Positions 42,280 through 50,728 of a stretch of DNA of 64,000 nucleotides are shown here, in pieces. The position numbers and the translations under genes were made by a program. Within the stretch, counting starts at the first letter, position 1; every line of letters begins with the position of its first letter. The stretch comes from CAWINX01 sp963702055 (GTDB taxonomy: Bacteria > Actinomycetota > Thermoleophilia > Solirubrobacterales > 70-9): contig OY969702.1 in the NCBI GenBank assembly GCA_963702055.1, positions 1,798,001 to 1,862,000 of the forward strand. Direction: 5' to 3'. Under the pieces are notes generated by a model that worked only from the letters and a program-made list of their open reading frames with translations, was not told the origin of the DNA and did no database searches.

Positions 42280-43251
42280 ATGTCCTTCCCAGCGACACGT
42301 TTGAGGCGACTACGCCGCACGGAGGCCCTGCGCGGTCTGGTGCGAGAGACCCGCCTTTCCGCGACTCAGCTGATTCAGCCCTTGTTCGTGGTTGCCGGGG
42401 AGGGAGTTCGCGAAGGGATCGAGTCGATGCCGGGGGTTGAGCGGTTCTCTATTTCTGAGCTGGTAGCTGAAGCCACCGAAATTGCAGCAGTAGGGGTTGG
42501 TGCTGTTCTCCTCTTTGGCGTTCCTTCGACCAAGGACGAGTCGGGATCCGGCGCCTACGACGACGAGGGCGTGGTTCAGATGGCCGTGCGAGCGCTGAAG
42601 GAGGCGCATCCGGATCTGACCGTTATCACCGACGTTTGCCTCTGCGAATACACGTCGCACGGCCACTGCGGGTTTGTTCGAGATGGCGAGGTCGACAACG
42701 ACATCACGGTCGAGCTGCTGGCAAAAACGGCGGTCTCTCACGCCGAGGCGGGCGCCGACGCCGTCGCGCCCAGCGACATGATGGACGGCCGGGTCGGGAC
42801 GATCCGCCACCAGCTCGACGAGGAAGGGCACTCCGGCGTTCCGATCGTCGCCTACAGCGCCAAGTACGCCTCGGCCTTCTACGGTCCGTTCCGCGATGCC
42901 GCCGAGTCGACCCCCGAGTTCGGCGATCGCCGCGGCTACCAGATGGATCCCGCCAACGCGGCCGAGGCGGTCCGCGAGGCTCAGCTCGACCTCGAGGAGG
43001 GCGCCGACATGCTGATGGTCAAGCCGGCCACGCCCTACCTCGACGTCGTTCGCCGAGTCAAGGAGGAGACCGGCGCCCCGGTTGCCGCCTACCACGTCTC
43101 CGGCGAGTACTCGATACTGAAGGCCGCCGCCGCCAACGGCTGGATCGACGAGCGGGCCGCGGTGCTGGAGACGCTGACCTCGATCCGCCGCGCCGGCGCC
43201 GACGCGATCGTCACCTACTACGCAAAGGAGGCCGCGGCGTGGCTTCAGTAG
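42280..43251 (+). CDS. hemB: Porphobilinogen synthase (delta-aminolevulinate dehydratase)
   Basis: A 323-residue enzyme joining two 5-aminolevulinates into porphobilinogen for tetrapyrroles. Seen: active-site lysines in VAYSAKYASAFYGPFR and MLMVKPATPYLD, the Zn-binding cysteines DVCLCEYTSHGHCGF, and SDMMDGRVGTIRHQLD. The ATG at 42280 gives MSFPATRLRRLRRTEALR, the usual start. Its 3' end overlaps the next gene by 13 nt, making a haem operon with the AhbA/B-like gene and hemL. Confidence 0.96.
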   Translation: MSFPATRLRRLRRTEALRGLVRETRLSATQLIQPLFVVAGEGVREGIESMPGVERFSISELVAEATEIAAVGVGAVLLFGVPSTKDESGSGAYDDEGVVQMAVRALKEAHPDLTVITDVCLCEYTSHGHCGFVRDGEVDNDITVELLAKTAVSHAEAGADAVAPSDMMDGRVGTIRHQLDEEGHSGVPIVAYSAKYASAFYGPFRDAAESTPEFGDRRGYQMDPANAAEAVREAQLDLEEGADMLMVKPATPYLDVVRRVKEETGAPVAAYHVSGEYSILKAAAANGWIDERAAVLETLTSIRRAGADAIVTYYAKEAAAWLQ

Positions 43252-44333
43252 GAACGCCGAAAGTCCCGCAGTCCAAGGCCCGCTCGCGCAAGGACGGCGC
43301 CGCGATTCCGCTCGACGAGACCGACAAGCGGCTGATGAACCTGCTCCAGTCGAGCTTCCCGCTCAGTCCCGAGCCCTTTGCCTTGGTCGCCTCCGAGGCG
43401 GAGATGGACCTGGGCGACGTGCTTACCCGCACCAAGCGCCTGCTCGACGAGCGGATCATCCGCGAGATCACCCCGATCTTCGACACTCGGGCGCTGGGCT
43501 ACGAGTCGATGCTGGTTGCCGCCAAAGTCGACTCCGAGAACCCGCAGCGGGCGGCGAAGATCGTCAACTCCCACCCCGGGGTTTCCCACAACTACCTCCG
43601 CACCCACGACTTCAACCTCTGGTTCACGATCGCCACCCCGCCCGACTCCGAGCTGGGGTTGCCCGGCACGCTCGAGGTGCTGATGCGCGAGACCGGGGCG
43701 GAGTCGATGCGCGAGCTCCCCACCCTCACCCTGTTCAAGATCAACATGAACCTGGAGATGGAGAAGGGGACCGACGCCCTCGCCACCGCGGTCGACGCCT
43801 CGCCGCCGCGCGAGCTGGAGCCGCAGCCCTACGACGACCGCGACATCGCCGTGATCCGCGCTCTACAGGGGCCGATGGAAGCGGTCGAGCGCCCCTATGA
43901 CGAAGCTGCCGCCGAGGTGGGGATGAGCACGGAAGAGCTGCTCGAGCACCTGCGGGCGATGGTCGACCGCAAGCTGCTGCGCCGCGTCGCCGCGATCCTC
44001 TTCCATCGCCGCGCCGGCTTCTCGGCAAACGGGATGGGGGTTTGGAAGGTCCCCGAGCCCGAGATCATGGAGACCGGCCGCCATATGGCCTCGTTCCGGG
44101 GCATCTCCCACTGCTACCAGCGCCCCACCTACGAGGACTGGCCCTACAGCGTCTTTACGATGGCGCACGGCCGCTCCAAGGAGGAGTGCGACGCGATCCT
44201 CGACTCGATCGCCGAGGAGTGCGGGATGGGTCCCGACGATCGCGCCACCCTCTACTCCTCGACCGAGTACAAGAAGATTCGCCTGCACTACTTCACCGAC
44301 GACTACCGGCGGTGGGAAGAGGAACACAGGTAG
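43239..44333 (+). CDS. Fused AhbA/AhbB-like (Lrp/AsnC-type) siroheme decarboxylase
   Basis: A 364-residue protein from GTG 43239, preceded by AAAGGAG. It contains two Lrp/AsnC-like units: first LDETDKRLMNLLQSSFPLSP with a dimer domain (YLRTHDFNLWFTIATPP), then DDRDIAVIRALQGPMEAVER with HCYQRPTYEDWPYSVFTMAH. The pattern matches AhbA/AhbB and NirD/L siroheme decarboxylases, normally two separate subunits. Position between hemB and hemL supports a tetrapyrrole role, either as an enzyme of the siroheme-dependent haem route or as a haem regulator. Confidence 0.75.
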   Translation: MASVGTPKVPQSKARSRKDGAAIPLDETDKRLMNLLQSSFPLSPEPFALVASEAEMDLGDVLTRTKRLLDERIIREITPIFDTRALGYESMLVAAKVDSENPQRAAKIVNSHPGVSHNYLRTHDFNLWFTIATPPDSELGLPGTLEVLMRETGAESMRELPTLTLFKINMNLEMEKGTDALATAVDASPPRELEPQPYDDRDIAVIRALQGPMEAVERPYDEAAAEVGMSTEELLEHLRAMVDRKLLRRVAAILFHRRAGFSANGMGVWKVPEPEIMETGRHMASFRGISHCYQRPTYEDWPYSVFTMAHGRSKEECDAILDSIAEECGMGPDDRATLYSSTEYKKIRLHYFTDDYRRWEEEHR

Positions 44334-44447
44334 TGCCGATCTCGGTGGGGGCTCCGCTTAACTTTTTGCGCAGAGGCGTGGATCGGCTGTCGCCCAGAGC
44401 GAAGCGCGCAAAAAGTGCAAGACGCTCCATCCCCACCGAGATCGGCA
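44334..44447. repeat. Nested inverted repeats C between ahbAB and hemL
   Basis: Outer perfect arms 44334-44350 (TGCCGATCTCGGTGGGG) and 44431-44447 enclose inner perfect arms 44361-44371 (ACTTTTTGCGC) and 44406-44416. It begins right after the stop codon and ends 4 nt before the hemL GTG. The layout resembles palindromes A and B but the inner sequence differs. It may end transcription or set hemL expression. Confidence 0.85.
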
Positions 44448-44451
44448 TCTA

Positions 44452-45720
44452 GTGTCCCGATCCTCCGAGCTGTACCGGCGGGCGGTGAAGGTGATTCCGG
44501 GGGGAGTGAATTCCCCCGTCCGGGCGATGCGCCAGATCGGCCGGGACCCGATCTTCATCGAGCAGGGCGAGGGTTACGAGCTGATCGACGTCGACGGCAA
44601 CCGCTACGTCGACTGGGTCGGGTCCTGGGGGCCGATGATCCTCGGCCACGCGCACCCCGCCGTCGTCTCTGCCGTCGAGGCCGCCGCCAAGCGGGGTGCC
44701 GGCTACGGCGCCGCGACGGCGGGCGAGGTCGAGCTCGCCGAGCAGGTGGCCGCTCGCGTCCCCTCGGTCGAGATGGTGCGGATGACCAGCTCGGGGACCG
44801 AGGCGGCGATGAGCGCCGTTCGCCTCGCCCGCGCCGTCACCGGGCGTGAGGCGGTGGTCAAGTTCGCAGGCGCCTACCACGGCCACTCCGACGGCCTGCT
44901 GGCCGATGCCGGCTCGGGCTTGGCGACGCTCGGCATCCCGGCGAGCCCCGGCGTCACCGCGGCCCAGGCCGCCGCGACGATCGTGGTCGGCTGGAACGAT
45001 CGCGAGGGCGTGACCCGCGCACTCTCCGACCACCCGGTCGCGGCGCTGCTCGCCGAGCCGATCGCGGCGAACATGGGTGTCGTTCCCCCGCGGGACGACT
45101 TCCTCGACTTCCTCCGCGAAAAGACCACCCAGGCCGGCGCCCTGCTCGTATTCGACGAGGTGATCACCGGTTTCCGCGTCGCCCGCGGCGGTGCCCAGGA
45201 GCTCTACGGCGTCGACCCCGACCTGACGATCCTCGGCAAGGTGCTGGGCGGCGGCCTTCCCGCCGCCGCTTTCGCCGGACGGCGCGAGCTGATGGAGCGG
45301 ATCGCCCCGGCCGGGGACGTCTACCAGGCGGGCACCCTCTCCGGGAACCCCCTCGCGGTCGCCGCCGGGCTGGCGACTCTGCAAGAGCTGGACGCCGCCG
45401 CCTACGTGCGACTCGGGGAGTTGACCGAACGCTTCGCGTCCGGGCTGGAGAGCCTCACCGCCACCCGCCCACTCCAGGTCGCCTCCGCTCCGGGCCTCGT
45501 CACCCTTTTCTTCAGCGAGGAGCCGGTCCGCGACTTCGCCGGCGCGACGGCCTGTGACACCGAGGCCCACGCCCACTTCTGCCGCGCCATGCTGGAGCGC
45601 GGCTTCTACCCGCCGCCCTCCCAGTTCGAGGCGTGGTTCGTCTCCCTCGCCCACGACGAGGAGACGATCGACCGCACTATCGAGGCCGCCGCCGACTCCC
45701 TCGAAGAGGCCCTCCAATGA
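44452..45720 (+). CDS. hemL: Glutamate-1-semialdehyde 2,1-aminomutase
   Basis: A 422-residue PLP enzyme that makes 5-aminolevulinate in the C5 pathway, feeding the HemB step. Visible: LYRRAVKVIPGGVNSPVRAM, TSSGTEAAMSAVRLAR, FAGAYHGHSDGLL, FDEVITGFRVARGGAQEL, and the PLP lysine in TILGKVLGGGLP. Start GTG 44452. Its stop is followed after 2 nt by hairpin D. Confidence 0.96.
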   Translation: MSRSSELYRRAVKVIPGGVNSPVRAMRQIGRDPIFIEQGEGYELIDVDGNRYVDWVGSWGPMILGHAHPAVVSAVEAAAKRGAGYGAATAGEVELAEQVAARVPSVEMVRMTSSGTEAAMSAVRLARAVTGREAVVKFAGAYHGHSDGLLADAGSGLATLGIPASPGVTAAQAAATIVVGWNDREGVTRALSDHPVAALLAEPIAANMGVVPPRDDFLDFLREKTTQAGALLVFDEVITGFRVARGGAQELYGVDPDLTILGKVLGGGLPAAAFAGRRELMERIAPAGDVYQAGTLSGNPLAVAAGLATLQELDAAAYVRLGELTERFASGLESLTATRPLQVASAPGLVTLFFSEEPVRDFAGATACDTEAHAHFCRAMLERGFYPPPSQFEAWFVSLAHDEETIDRTIEAAADSLEEALQ

Positions 45721-45722
45721 GC

Positions 45723-45769
45723 TTCCGCTGTTCCTTCACCCTGCTATGCCCGGCAAAGGAACAGCGGAA
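45723..45769. promoter_or_regulatory. Hairpin D covering the ribosome site of the next gene
   Basis: TTCCGCTGTTCCTT (45723-45736) and AAGGAACAGCGGAA (45756-45769) are perfect 14-bp arms with a 19-nt loop. The right arm contains AAGGA, the probable ribosome site, and the first A of the ATG at 45769. The stem could both end the hemL transcript and block translation of the next gene. Confidence 0.75.
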
Positions 45770-46248
45770 TGGCAGTTGAGGCTGCCGACGCGCTTCGTGT
45801 CCTCGCGGCGCGGTTGCGGGACGAGGACACGCCGATCTCACCGCACGTCGTCGACCCTGCGGAGGAGCCCGTCTTCGGCCCGTTGGCCGCGACGGGCCCA
45901 CGCGCCTCCGCCGCGCCCGGCGAGTACTCGCTCGTCCTCGAGTCCGTGCGCGAGGGCTACCTGCTCCACTACGACGAGCCGCGCATCCTCTCCGGCCAGG
46001 ACCCGGACCTGGCGCTGCTTGCGGGGGATTATCTCTACGCGCTCGGCATCGAGCGCCTCGCCGCGCTCGGCGACGCCGAGGCGGTCCGCGAGCTGGCCGA
46101 TCTGATCAGCCTCTGTGCCCAGCTTCACGCCGAGGGGCGGGAGGCTTCGGCGCCGGCTTTGTGGAGGGCTTCGGCCGTCGCGGTGGGGGCCGGTCGTTCC
46201 GACGCGCACGAGGACGTTAAGCGAGCCTTCCGCGCTCCCGGCCTCTAG
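45769..46248 (+). CDS. Hypothetical soluble protein
   Basis: A 159-residue, helical, acidic protein of unknown family (ADALRVLAARLRDEDTPISP; DPDLALLAGDYLYALGIERL; LADLISLCAQLHAEG). The part LLAGDYLYALGIERLA is reminiscent of helical polyprenyl-synthase-like proteins, but no DDxxD motif is present. It lies between hemL and the Rieske gene. Its ribosome site is held in hairpin D. Confidence 0.65.
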   Translation: MAVEAADALRVLAARLRDEDTPISPHVVDPAEEPVFGPLAATGPRASAAPGEYSLVLESVREGYLLHYDEPRILSGQDPDLALLAGDYLYALGIERLAALGDAEAVRELADLISLCAQLHAEGREASAPALWRASAVAVGAGRSDAHEDVKRAFRAPGL

Positions 46249-46268
46249 ATAGACTCCGCGACCGCAAA

Positions 46269-46952
46269 GTGGCTGACGAGGCGGACAAGAACAACGGGGT
46301 CGAGGCGGCCCCGCGGGAAGAGCGGCCCAAGCCGCCACCCCGCGGCTATTTCGAGGGCGAGTCGATGACTCGCCGTCATGCCTTCACGGTCGCCAGCCAG
46401 GCGATCGGCGGCGTCGCCGGGCTCGCCATCGTGCTGCCCGCCGTCGGATTCGCGGTCGCGCCGATCTTCCACCGCGGCAAGGAGCGCTGGGAGGCGATCG
46501 GCCCGGTCGGCGACTTCGTCGAGGACACTTACCGCCAGGTCGTCTTCACGCTGGTCGACGGGATCGGGGACGCCGGCAAGTCCACCGCCTACATCCGCAA
46601 GGGCTCGCCGCAGCTGCACGAGAACCCGAAGGAGATCATCGCCATCTCCAACCGATGCGCCCACCTCGGCTGCCCGGTCCGTTACGTGCAGGCCGCCGGA
46701 AACTTCATCTGCCCCTGCCACGGCGGCGTCTACGACTTCCAGGGCAAGAGGATCGGCGGCCCGCCGGTGCGGCCGCTCGATCGCTTCCAGACCCGGATTC
46801 GCAACGGCCAGGTCGAGATCGGCCCCCGCTACAGCGTCACCTCGCAGCTGGATCCGGTCCGCGCCCGCGACCCCGGCGAGTTCACCGGCGGCATCTGGGA
46901 GTACCTCTACCCGCCGCGCCCGTCCACCTTTCCGCCGCCCTCCGGCGGCTAG
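46269..46952 (+). CDS. qcrA: Rieske iron-sulfur subunit of the bc complex
   Basis: A 227-residue protein starting at GTG 46269. One membrane helix (VASQAIGGVAGLAIVLPAVG) follows MTRRHAF, an Arg-Arg motif suited to Tat export. The cluster ligands are CAHLGC and CPCHGG, where Ala and Gly replace the more common Thr and Ser; such changes can lower cluster potential, as in menaquinone-using complexes. It heads the qcrABC operon. Confidence 0.93.
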   Translation: MADEADKNNGVEAAPREERPKPPPRGYFEGESMTRRHAFTVASQAIGGVAGLAIVLPAVGFAVAPIFHRGKERWEAIGPVGDFVEDTYRQVVFTLVDGIGDAGKSTAYIRKGSPQLHENPKEIIAISNRCAHLGCPVRYVQAAGNFICPCHGGVYDFQGKRIGGPPVRPLDRFQTRIRNGQVEIGPRYSVTSQLDPVRARDPGEFTGGIWEYLYPPRPSTFPPPSGG

Positions 46953-46965
46953 CTAGGCGACCCCG

Positions 46966-47886
46966 ATGCCGAAGATGCCTTCCATGCCCAAGATCCCCGA
47001 CTCGGTCGTCCCCGGCCCGCTGCGCAAACCGGCCAAGCCCGGCCAGGCCGGCCCCGCCAAAGCGCCCGCCCCGGCGGACCTCAAGACTTCGCCGCGGGAG
47101 CGGCCCAGCGACGTCCAGCGCCTCGGCGAGAAGGCCAAGGAGGCCCCGGTCGACGTGCTCGCCTGGCTCGACCAGCGCACCGCCGCCTCCGGCTTCCTCA
47201 CCGGGTTGCTCTACCGCAATGTCCCGAAGGGGACCAACTGGTACTACACGCTCGGCTCCGCGGCTCTCTTCGCCTTCATCGTGCAGGCGGTCACCGGCGT
47301 CTTCCTGGCGATGTTCTACGTGCCCTCGCCGACCCAGGCCTACGCCTCGATCTCCCACATCAACAACGACGTCTTCCTCGGCCAGTTCGTGCACGGCATG
47401 CACAAGTGGGGATCGAGTGTGATGGTGATCCTTCTCTTCCTCCACATGGGGCGGACCTTCTTCTTCGGCGCCTACAAGTACCCGCGCGAGCTGAACTGGG
47501 TGATCGGGGTCGTGCTGCTGATCCTGACCATGACGATGGCCTTCACCGGCTACCTGCTGCCCTTCGACCAGCGCTCCTTCTGGGCCTCGGTCGTCGGCAT
47601 CAACATCAACGGGACCGGGCCGATCGTCGGTCCCTACCTCAGCGACTTCCTCCGCGCCGGCCCGGAGTTCGGCGCGACCACGCTCTCTCGCTTCTACTCG
47701 ATCCACATGCTGCTCGTCCCCGGCGCGATCATCGCCCTGATCGGCGCCCACCTCTACCTGGTCGTCAAGCTCGGCACCACGGCCCCGCCCTGGGTCAAGG
47801 GCTCGCGCCCCAAGGTCGCCGCCCCGGTCTCTCAGCTCGACGCGGGCGCCGAGGCCGAAAGCGGCAACGGAGCTTCCCCAGCCTGA
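46966..47886 (+). CDS. qcrB: Cytochrome b (N-terminal, b6-like) of the bc complex
   Basis: A 306-residue protein. The haem-ligand helices are present: FVHGMHKWGSSVMVILLFLH and FYSIHMLLVPGAIIALIGAH; the Qo-side sequence SFWASVVGININGTGP also fits. It matches the b6-type split cytochrome b; the rest is supplied by the next gene. Unusual is a Pro/Ala/Lys-rich extension of about 80 residues before the first helix (KPAKPGQAGPAKAPAPADLK). It overlaps qcrC by one nucleotide. Confidence 0.93.
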   Translation: MPKMPSMPKIPDSVVPGPLRKPAKPGQAGPAKAPAPADLKTSPRERPSDVQRLGEKAKEAPVDVLAWLDQRTAASGFLTGLLYRNVPKGTNWYYTLGSAALFAFIVQAVTGVFLAMFYVPSPTQAYASISHINNDVFLGQFVHGMHKWGSSVMVILLFLHMGRTFFFGAYKYPRELNWVIGVVLLILTMTMAFTGYLLPFDQRSFWASVVGININGTGPIVGPYLSDFLRAGPEFGATTLSRFYSIHMLLVPGAIIALIGAHLYLVVKLGTTAPPWVKGSRPKVAAPVSQLDAGAEAESGNGASPA

Positions 47887-48587
47887 TGAAGCCGGCGGAT
47901 AAGCAGGCATATCTCGAGGAGTACGAGCTCCTCAAGAAGAAGGGCAAGCCCTTCTTCCCCTACGCGGTGATGAAGGACTCGACGATGGCCCTGGTCGTCG
48001 TCGGGGTGATCATCGTCATGTCGCTGATCCTCGGCGCCGAGCAGGGGCCGAAGGCCGACCCGACCACGACCACCTACGTGCCGCGGCCCGAGTGGTACTT
48101 CTACTTCCTCTTCGAGCTGCTCAGGGTGATCAAACCGCCGGAGCTGGTTCCGATCGCGACGATCGGCATCCCGACAATCTGCATGGTTCTGCTCCTCCTC
48201 CTGCCGTTCTACGACCGCGGCCCGGAGCGCCGACCCGACCGCCGGCCGATCGCCACCACCGCCGGCTGTTTGACGATCCTCGCGATGGCCTATCTGACCT
48301 ACCTCGGCGCCACCGGCGGCTCGCCCACCGAGATCGACATGAAGGTGGCGCCGCAATACGAGGCCGGCAAGGAGGTGGTCGCGGGATCGGGCTGCCTGGC
48401 CTGCCACAAGCTCGGCGAGAACGGGAACAACGGGCCGGGGCCGGAGTTGACCCACATCGCCCAGCGCATCCCGCGCGCGGCGATCATTCGCTCGGTGGAG
48501 ATAGGCCCGGGTATCATGCCCTCGTTCCAGGATCTGCCGCCGAAGAAGCTCAACGAGCTCGCTGACTTCCTCTCCTCACTCAACTAA
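47886..48587 (+). CDS. qcrC: Cytochrome b subunit IV fused to cytochrome c
   Basis: A 233-residue protein. The first part is subunit IV-like with PRPEWYFYFLFELLRVIKPP and three helices. The C-terminal domain has one haem-c motif, CLACH, with a likely Met ligand in GIMPSFQDLP. This fusion is like the QcrC of Bacillus, and places the electron acceptor cytochrome c outside the membrane. It overlaps the stop of qcrB. Confidence 0.92.
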   Translation: MKPADKQAYLEEYELLKKKGKPFFPYAVMKDSTMALVVVGVIIVMSLILGAEQGPKADPTTTTYVPRPEWYFYFLFELLRVIKPPELVPIATIGIPTICMVLLLLLPFYDRGPERRPDRRPIATTAGCLTILAMAYLTYLGATGGSPTEIDMKVAPQYEAGKEVVAGSGCLACHKLGENGNNGPGPELTHIAQRIPRAAIIRSVEIGPGIMPSFQDLPPKKLNELADFLSSLN

Positions 48588-48630
48588 GCCGTCTCGAGAC
48601 TCCGCCCAGTTCGCGGATCAGGTCAACCGA

Positions 48631-49299
48631 ATGTTCGACCGCATTGCCGGTCGCTACGACCTCCTCAACTCGATGATGACGGCGGGACTCCACCATCGCT
48701 GGCGCGAGCGCGCCGCCGACCGAGCTGAGCTCTCACCCGGCGACTCCGCGCTCGACGTCTGCTGCGGCACCGGCGACCTCACCCTGGAGTTGTCGGGGCG
48801 CGTCTCGCCCGGCGGCCACGTGGTCGGCTGCGACTTCTCCGAGCCGATGCTCGACCTGGCGCGGGAGAAGGCCACCGAGCGGAGCGTCGACGGCGTCCGC
48901 TTCGAGTGGGCCGACGCGCTCCAGCTCCCCTACGACGCCGGCCGCTTCGACGCCGTCACCGTCGGCTTCGGCGTCCGCAACTTCGCCGACCGCGACCGCG
49001 GCCTGGCCGAGATGGCGCGGGTGCTGAAGCCCGGCGGGCGCCTCGTCATCCTCGAGCTCACCGAGCCGACCCGGCCGCCGCTGTCGACCTTCTACTCGCT
49101 CTGGTTCGACCGCATCGTGCCGCTGCTCGGCAAGCTCACTCCGGACCCCGAGGCCTATTCGTACCTGCCCGAGTCGGTCCACAACTTTCCGAGCCCCCGC
49201 GGACTCGCCGAGAAGATGAGCGTCGCCGGCCTGGAGAGGATTCGCTGGACGGTGCTCGCCGGGGGGATCCTCACGATCCACAGCGGCACTCGAGGGTGA
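48631..49299 (+). CDS. menG: Demethylmenaquinone methyltransferase
   Basis: A 222-residue SAM-dependent methyltransferase of the UbiE/MenG family, the last step in menaquinone synthesis. Motifs: MFDRIAGRYDLLN, LDVCCGTGDLTLELS, GCDFSEPMLDLAREKA, VGFGVRNFADRDRGLAEM and FPSPRGLAEKM. It overlaps the next gene by 4 nt. An upstream start is not available in frame, though conserved-looking sequence precedes the ATG. Confidence 0.93.
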   Translation: MFDRIAGRYDLLNSMMTAGLHHRWRERAADRAELSPGDSALDVCCGTGDLTLELSGRVSPGGHVVGCDFSEPMLDLAREKATERSVDGVRFEWADALQLPYDAGRFDAVTVGFGVRNFADRDRGLAEMARVLKPGGRLVILELTEPTRPPLSTFYSLWFDRIVPLLGKLTPDPEAYSYLPESVHNFPSPRGLAEKMSVAGLERIRWTVLAGGILTIHSGTRG

Positions 49300-50285
49300 C
49301 CAGGCCCTCGGCCGTCCCACCGCCGGTGACGGCGGTCCTCGACGCGTCGAGTCGCTGGCTTCCGGTGCGCCTGGAAGGGGTGGAAGCGACGCTGCGGGAG
49401 CTGAGTGGCGGCCACGGCGGGCCACTCGCCGAGGACGCGACGGCGACCCTGTCGGCGGGCGGCAAGCGCCTTCGCCCCCTCCTGGTGCTGCTCTGTGCGG
49501 GCGAGGGCGGCGGCGAGGCCTCCGTCCGGGCCGGAGCGGCGATCGAGCTGGTCCACATGGCCACTCTGGTCCACGACGACGTCCTCGACGACGCGCCCCT
49601 GCGGCGTGGACAACCGACGGTCGCCGCCACCTCGGGTCGCGACCGCGCTGTCGCCGCCGGCGACCTGCTTTTCTCCCGGGCCTTCGCCCTGCTCAGCGAA
49701 GCGGGCGACGCGCGGGCGGTCGAGCTGCTCAGCGAGGCCTCTGTCGCCCTGGCCCGCGGCGAGCTGGCGCAGCGCCATGACGCCTTCGACACCGCGGTGA
49801 GCGAGGAGCGCTATCTGGAGCGCTGCCGGTTGAAGACCGCGAGCCTGTTTTCGTGCGCCTGTGTAATCGGAAGCCGTCCCCGGACGCGGGCGGGAGCGGA
49901 GGAGACGGCGCTTTATTCCTTCGGCGCCGGGATCGGGCTGGCGTTCCAGCTGCTCGACGACGTCCTCGACGTGTCCGGCCCCCCCGAGCGCACCGGCAAG
50001 GCTCGTGGAACCGACCTGCTCGACGGCACCGTCACGCTGCCGTTGATCGCCGCCGCCGAAGCGGACCCGGGCATTCGCTCACTCGACCTTCGCTCGCTCG
50101 ACGCGGCCTCGGCGGAGGCCCTCTGCGACCGCATCGCCGCGACCGGCGCCCTGGAGGAGGTCCGCTCACGTGCCCTTGAGATGGTCGCCGATGCCAAGCG
50201 GCAGCTGGACACACCGGTCTTCGACGCCGAGCAGAGGCAGCTGTTGGGCCTGGTCGCCGACGGCGTCGTGCAGCGCTACAGCTGA
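49296..50285 (+). CDS. Polyprenyl diphosphate synthase (menaquinone side chain)
   Basis: A 329-residue trans-isoprenyl diphosphate synthase starting at GTG 49296. Both aspartate-rich motifs are present: LVHDDVLDDAPLRRG and QLLDDVLDVSG; GGKRLRPLLVLL is the allylic-substrate site. With menG it forms a menaquinone pair, so heptaprenyl- or octaprenyl-type chains for menaquinone are likely. The stop overlaps the convergent zinc-ribbon gene by 10 nt. Confidence 0.92.
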   Translation: MTRPSAVPPPVTAVLDASSRWLPVRLEGVEATLRELSGGHGGPLAEDATATLSAGGKRLRPLLVLLCAGEGGGEASVRAGAAIELVHMATLVHDDVLDDAPLRRGQPTVAATSGRDRAVAAGDLLFSRAFALLSEAGDARAVELLSEASVALARGELAQRHDAFDTAVSEERYLERCRLKTASLFSCACVIGSRPRTRAGAEETALYSFGAGIGLAFQLLDDVLDVSGPPERTGKARGTDLLDGTVTLPLIAAAEADPGIRSLDLRSLDAASAEALCDRIAATGALEEVRSRALEMVADAKRQLDTPVFDAEQRQLLGLVADGVVQRYS

Positions 50286-50608
50286 AAGTCGTCGGCGCTG
50301 ATCAGGTCGGCGTCGAGGGCGGCCACGAAGGTCTCGGCCATCTCCTCCATAATCGAGTGCTCCAGCGACTTCAGGCCCTCGACCAGCTCCTGGGTGCCGT
50401 TGTCGAGTTCCTCGTCGAAGTCGTCGATCTCGCGCTCGCCGTGGATGCTGCTGCCCTCCCACTCGCATTCGGGGCAGCGCCGCCACAGACGCCAGTGGCC
50501 CTGCGGGGCGGCCTGTTCCCAGCAGGTCGGCTGCACCAGGCGCGAAGCGCACTCCGGGCAGACGTGAAGCCCGGTCGTGGTCTTCGTCTCAGTGCGAGTG
50601 CGCCGCAT
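50276..50608 (-). CDS. Small zinc-ribbon protein
   Basis: A 110-residue protein with two C-x2-C pairs (CPECASR and CPECEWEG) in a ribbon fold, then an acidic helical C-terminus (EIDDFDEELDNGTQELVEGL). No function assigned; similar short proteins are found in related actinobacteria. It is convergent with the prenyl synthase gene. Confidence 0.75.
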   Translation of the reverse strand: MRRTRTETKTTTGLHVCPECASRLVQPTCWEQAAPQGHWRLWRRCPECEWEGSSIHGEREIDDFDEELDNGTQELVEGLKSLEHSIMEEMAETFVAALDADLISADDFQL

Positions 50609-50728
50609 GGTTCAACTATCGAACCCGCGAGAGGGCCACTTAATCCGGACTTTTCCGCAACGAACCGCAAAAACCCCAGAAACGGGTAGGCGCTCCTCCC
50701 CAATAGCCCGCGCCTGTACCATGAATCA

